A stretch of 7,295 nucleotides of DNA. Origin: Candidatus Vogelbacteria bacterium (GTDB lineage: Bacteria > Patescibacteriota > Minisyncoccia > Phycocordibacterales > XYD1-FULL-46-19). The stretch is taken from contig JAPLZN010000095.1 in the NCBI GenBank assembly GCA_026395035.1, forward strand, positions 1 through 7,295, given 5' to 3'. A model generated the notes under the pieces. The model was not told the origin of the DNA. It searched no databases and saw only the letters and a list, made by a program, of their open reading frames with translations. Every line of letters begins with the position of its first letter. Positions within the stretch are counted from its first letter, which is position 1. Positions 4,829 to 7,295 of this stretch are shown in pieces. The translations under genes were made by a program, and so were the position numbers.

Positions 4829-6646
4829 CTAAACCTTCTGATCCTGCGCCGCGGCCAGGTCGTCTTTGGCTTTTTTGATTGCCAACAGCTGAGATGGATC
4901 GCTGGTGATGATCTGGTCTTCCGTATAGGAAGCGATAATTTTGATGGCGACATGTTTAAGACCGGCGAAGAAGATGCCTTCCCCTACTCCCGACTCGAGC
5001 AGAAGATATTTTTCTTCGTCGGTCAGGTTGAAGGTTTTTTGCACCAAGTCGATTGAAGCTGGAGATTGCTTGAGAAGTAGTTGGATTGATGAGTTGGTGA
5101 TAATCGGAGTGCCATACGGGCTGCGCAAGAAGTCGCCGACATCTTGGGTGATTGTTGCGACGCCCAAATAGTACTTACGTCCTCGTTTGACGAGCGAGAA
5201 GAGAAAGGAGGCGGTATCTTCCGACTTCATCATCCACCAGGCTTCGTCGACGACGAGCAGGCGCTTTTTCAAGTTGCGCCGGACGACATTCCAGATATGG
5301 TGCATCACGATGTACATCGCCACCGGTTTGAGCTCGTCTTCCATATCGCGGACCGAGAAGACGACGAATTTTTTGTTGATGTCGACATTGGTCGGCTTAT
5401 TCAAGAAACCAGCCCAGGTTCCTTGGGTGTATTTAAGCAGTCGTTGAGCCAGCGACTCTCCGCCTTCCATTCCCGCCAAGACCAATTCCAGGTCGGACAG
5501 GAGCGGGGCCGGTTTATTGGTGAAATCGACATCGGGCGAAATGTCTTTCATGGCGTAGGTCTCGGAAATAGCGCTGTCGATGATCGAGTCTTCCTCTGGG
5601 GTCAGTCCGCCCAACATGATTCGGAACAAGCCGACTAGATTAATGATGTTTGAACGCAGAACATCGGCGCCGGATTCATCGTCACGCGGATACGGCAAGT
5701 CGAACGGGTTGATGTGGTGTTCGGAAGTCAGGGAAATATTGAAATACCGCCCACCGACCGCGTCGGCCAGGTATTCATATTCGCGTTCCGGGTCAATCAC
5801 AATGACATCCGTATCGAACATGAGCGAGCGGACGATTTCGAGCTTGGTGGTATAGGATTTACCCGAGCCGGATTTGGCGAAAATAACGGAATTGTAGTTT
5901 TCCAGGGAAAAGCGGTCAAAGAGCACTAACGAAGAATTATGCCGGTTTATTCCGTACAGTATTCCTTTATTTGAAGTGAGGTCGAAGGAAACGAAGGGAA
6001 ACAGCGATGACAGGGGTGAAGTATTCATCCGGTAAGAAACGGACAAGAGATCGGTTCCGAGCGGGAGAACGCTTTTAAAACCGTCTTCCTGTTGGAAGAG
6101 CGCCGGCTTGATGTAAACGAGTTTGGCATCGAGCATTGTCTTGATTTCGTTCTCGACATGATTCAGGTCATCTTCGTTGTCGCCGTAGATTGTGAGGTAG
6201 AGGCCGATATCGAAAATCTTTTCGCGCGCCTGTTGAAGCTGGTCGCGGAGATTCTCGATATCTTCATAGGCGACATCGAGCATCGGATCGCGCACCATCC
6301 CCTTCTCTTCCCGCGTGGCGATCTGGCTTTGTACTTCCGCCACTTTTTTTTGCAGAGCTTTCAGGGCCGCCCCAGTGTCGACAGGGGTGATGGAAATCGA
6401 GACATCAAAAACTTTATCAAGGTTGATTACCGGCGAAAACCAGCTGTCGGATAGAAAACGCGGATAAGACATGGCAAAAAAGGTGCGGGCGATTTTTGTT
6501 CCCAAATTTAAGCTGTTCGGGGAAACGCGTAGGGCCGAGGGAGCAATCAGGTCGCGCAACTCCAAAACTCCCATCCGATAAATATCCTGCGGTAGGATTG
6601 GGGTGAGCTCCTTATTGTCTTGTTGTTTGTTTCCAAATGGCCACAT
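4829..6646 (-). CDS. virB4: VirB4/TraC-type type IV secretion ATPase
   Basis: The 605-residue protein is the cytoplasmic ATPase that energises pilus assembly or substrate transfer in type IV secretion-like machines. Residues 1-245 form the N-terminal domain, including IAPSALRVSPNSLNLG (34-49), a coiled-coil-prone stretch at about 93-145 and YIKPALFQQEDGFKSVLPLG (178-197). The motor domain holds Walker A AKSGSGKS (257-264), VIDPEREYEYL (283-293), HINPFDLPYPRDDE (311-324), Walker B RLLVVDEAWW (462-471) and the sensor-like ATITQDVGDF (497-506). All key residues for ATP binding and hydrolysis are there, and the length fits intact CPR homologues. The start ATG is 10 nt after a TATAAT box, without a Shine-Dalgarno sequence, so translation is probably leaderless. 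Upstream is the TraC-like partner gene, downstream a membrane protein gene. It is clearly VirB4-like; the substrate of the system is unknown. Confidence 0.92.
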   Translation of the reverse strand: MWPFGNKQQDNKELTPILPQDIYRMGVLELRDLIAPSALRVSPNSLNLGTKIARTFFAMSYPRFLSDSWFSPVINLDKVFDVSISITPVDTGAALKALQKKVAEVQSQIATREEKGMVRDPMLDVAYEDIENLRDQLQQAREKIFDIGLYLTIYGDNEDDLNHVENEIKTMLDAKLVYIKPALFQQEDGFKSVLPLGTDLLSVSYRMNTSPLSSLFPFVSFDLTSNKGILYGINRHNSSLVLFDRFSLENYNSVIFAKSGSGKSYTTKLEIVRSLMFDTDVIVIDPEREYEYLADAVGGRYFNISLTSEHHINPFDLPYPRDDESGADVLRSNIINLVGLFRIMLGGLTPEEDSIIDSAISETYAMKDISPDVDFTNKPAPLLSDLELVLAGMEGGESLAQRLLKYTQGTWAGFLNKPTNVDINKKFVVFSVRDMEDELKPVAMYIVMHHIWNVVRRNLKKRLLVVDEAWWMMKSEDTASFLFSLVKRGRKYYLGVATITQDVGDFLRSPYGTPIITNSSIQLLLKQSPASIDLVQKTFNLTDEEKYLLLESGVGEGIFFAGLKHVAIKIIASYTEDQIITSDPSQLLAIKKAKDDLAAAQDQKV

Positions 6647-6656
6647 AAATTTCTGT

Positions 6657-6665
6657 ATTATACCA
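6657..6665 (-). promoter_or_regulatory. Extended -10 box (TGGTATAAT) before virB4
   Basis: On the - strand TGGTATAAT ends 10 nt before the virB4 ATG. Its first six bases belong to the last unit (ATTGGTATA) of the adjoining tandem repeat. A TTGGTA hexamer with a 15-nt spacer upstream, also provided by the repeat, may act as a poor -35 box. The transcript would begin within a few bases of the ATG. Confidence 0.5.
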
Positions 6666-6703
6666 ATCTACGAATGATACCAATGAAACGAATGGCTACA
6701 AAT
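6659..6703 (-). repeat. Five contiguous ATT-N-GT units of 8-10 nt upstream of virB4
   Basis: On the - strand the stretch divides without gaps into ATTTGTAGCC, ATTCGTTTC, ATTGGTATC, ATTCGTAG and ATTGGTATA. Units starting with ATTCGT and ATTGGT alternate in the last four. It belongs to the same family as the arrays at 4679-4823 and in both places the promoter-proximal end lies directly before a gene start. Confidence 0.8.
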
Positions 6704-6714
6704 GTATGCTATCT

Positions 6715-6790
6715 GTCATTGCGAGGTACTCCGAAGCAATCTAGATTTAGGCTGTCAAACTCAGATTGCTTCGGAGTACCTCGCAATGAC
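6715..6790. repeat. 28-bp perfect inverted repeat (REP/MITE-like palindrome)
   Basis: The arms 6715-6742 and 6763-6790 are perfect complements over 28 bp with a 20-nt loop. The arm begins GTCATTGCGAGG and ends GAAGCAATCT, a pattern I know as a dispersed extragenic palindrome of the 'GTCATTGCGAGG...GAAGCAATCT' type in many unrelated bacteria. It lies in the spacer between the TraC-like gene and virB4. In RNA it would make a very stable stem; without a T-tract it is more likely a transcript stabiliser, attenuator or simply an inserted repeat than a classical terminator. Confidence 0.88.
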
Positions 6791-6810
6791 CCAGTCTCTA
6801 ACAAAGGATG

Positions 6811-7295
6811 TTAATTTTTAACCGTTGCCTTTTCGGCCACTCCGGCAAGGTTGGGGACTTCGTTTTCACCCGGGTTGAACGCCTTATAGAAGAGCTCCAC
6901 CAATTCTTCCGTGCCGAGCTGGGCGACACGAATACCTAGGCGACTCAGGCCTTGCTCCACCACGGCCGCACGCTGTTCGATTTGGGTTTTGTGTTCCTGG
7001 AACTGACGCAGATTTTCTTCGTCTTGGGTATTTGACCGGCTTTTGAACAACCTTGATAGTAGGCCGGAACTTTCGAGGGCCGTGACTTCGTAGGGTACGA
7101 CGATAAAGAAGGTCTTGGTCATAATGTTGACTGTCTCGGTGAAGTTCTTGATGAATTCGATATATTCGCGGGTTTGAAGCTTGATCAAGTCATTCGTTTG
7201 CTCTTTTAGTTGTCCTTCCAGTAGGCCAAGATATGGTCGGATATCCAAACGGCGCGACTCGAGGCAGATTTGCACGGTGAAATCGAGCGAATTCA
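6811..7295 (-). CDS. TraC-like T4SS protein, partner of VirB4 (N-terminus outside window)
   Basis: The frame is open to the right edge, giving 161 complete codons; the GTG at 7273-7275 is internal, because the residues before it (NSLDFTV) continue the family pattern. Visible are QICLESRRLDIRPYLGLLEGQ, then a helical segment with TREYIEFIKNFTETVNIMTKTFFIVVPYE, a Ser/Asn-rich break, and QRAAVVEQGLSRLGIRVAQLGTEELVELFYKAFNPGE near the end. I recall this as a protein encoded directly before VirB4 in CPR type IV secretion loci and often annotated as TraC-like; it carries no Walker motifs. It may supply part of the N-terminal domain that other VirB4/TraC proteins contain in one chain, but this is inference. 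The stop TAA is 164 bp from the virB4 start; the palindrome and a new promoter between them suggest that virB4 can be transcribed separately. Confidence 0.75.
   Translation of the reverse strand, partial: NSLDFTVQICLESRRLDIRPYLGLLEGQLKEQTNDLIKLQTREYIEFIKNFTETVNIMTKTFFIVVPYEVTALESSGLLSRLFKSRSNTQDEENLRQFQEHKTQIEQRAAVVEQGLSRLGIRVAQLGTEELVELFYKAFNPGENEVPNLAGVAEKATVKN

Noticed and set aside
5144..5638. 164-codon open frame on the + strand, antisense to virB4
   Set aside because: It lies wholly inside the strongly supported ATPase gene and its product has no recognisable features; it is a shadow frame.
970..7295. Possible UGA recoding (code 25), since all genes seen end in TAA or TAG
   Set aside because: The full-length ATPase, pilin and other frames contain no in-frame TGA over about 2000 codons, whereas a recoded genome would use it for glycine. 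In the broken propeller gene, reading TGA at 1017-1019 as sense leads at once to a TAA at 1023-1025, so recoding does not repair it.

Overview
The window looks like chromosomal DNA of a Candidate Phyla Radiation (Patescibacteria) bacterium, most likely in or near Parcubacteria. I infer this from protein families that I recognise mainly from that group: a VirB4-type ATPase paired with a separate TraC-like protein, a VirB2/TrbC-like pilin preprotein, a secreted Ig-like-repeat protein and a membrane-anchored beta-propeller protein. The intergenic regions are short and repeat-rich, and none of the five start codons visible inside the window has a Shine-Dalgarno sequence. No database search was possible, so lineage and family names rest on remembered sequence patterns.

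Layout. At the left edge, on the + strand, lies the 3' part of yidC (2-589), the Oxa1-family membrane insertase. It is followed by a hairpin (630-666) and an apparently bidirectional terminator (684-707) that separates it from everything to the right, all of which is on the - strand. Reading leftwards from the right edge: a TraC-like T4SS protein (6811-7295, running off the window); a 164-bp spacer with a 28-bp perfect palindrome and a short tandem ATTCGTA-type repeat; the VirB4-like ATPase (4829-6646); a 154-bp spacer made almost wholly of degenerate ATTCGTA-type repeats in two opposing orientations; a three-TM membrane protein with a long charged tail (3787-4674); a 182-bp spacer with REP-like hairpins and a promoter; then a tightly spaced trio: Ig-like secreted protein (2801-3604), VirB2-like pilin (1986-2795) and beta-propeller protein (970-1965, with its C-terminus in another frame at 693-1016).

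How the genes may work together. The ATPase, the TraC-like partner, the pilin and the polytopic membrane protein are parts of a type IV secretion-like or pilus-like machine at the inner membrane. The Ig-like and propeller proteins carry a signal peptide or anchor and would act outside the membrane, possibly as structural or adhesive parts. VirB6, VirD4 and the core-complex proteins are not in this window, so its function (DNA uptake, protein export, or attachment to a host cell) cannot be decided here.

Most notable: (1) the tandem ATTCGTA-type arrays before two - strand genes, one ending in an extended -10 box (TGGTATAAT); (2) -10 boxes only 9-10 nt from start codons, implying leaderless mRNAs; (3) a frameshift plus apparent loss of a conserved segment in the propeller gene, explainable by a deletion at a 6-nt direct repeat; (4) an apparent in-frame loss of a segment in the Ig-like gene.
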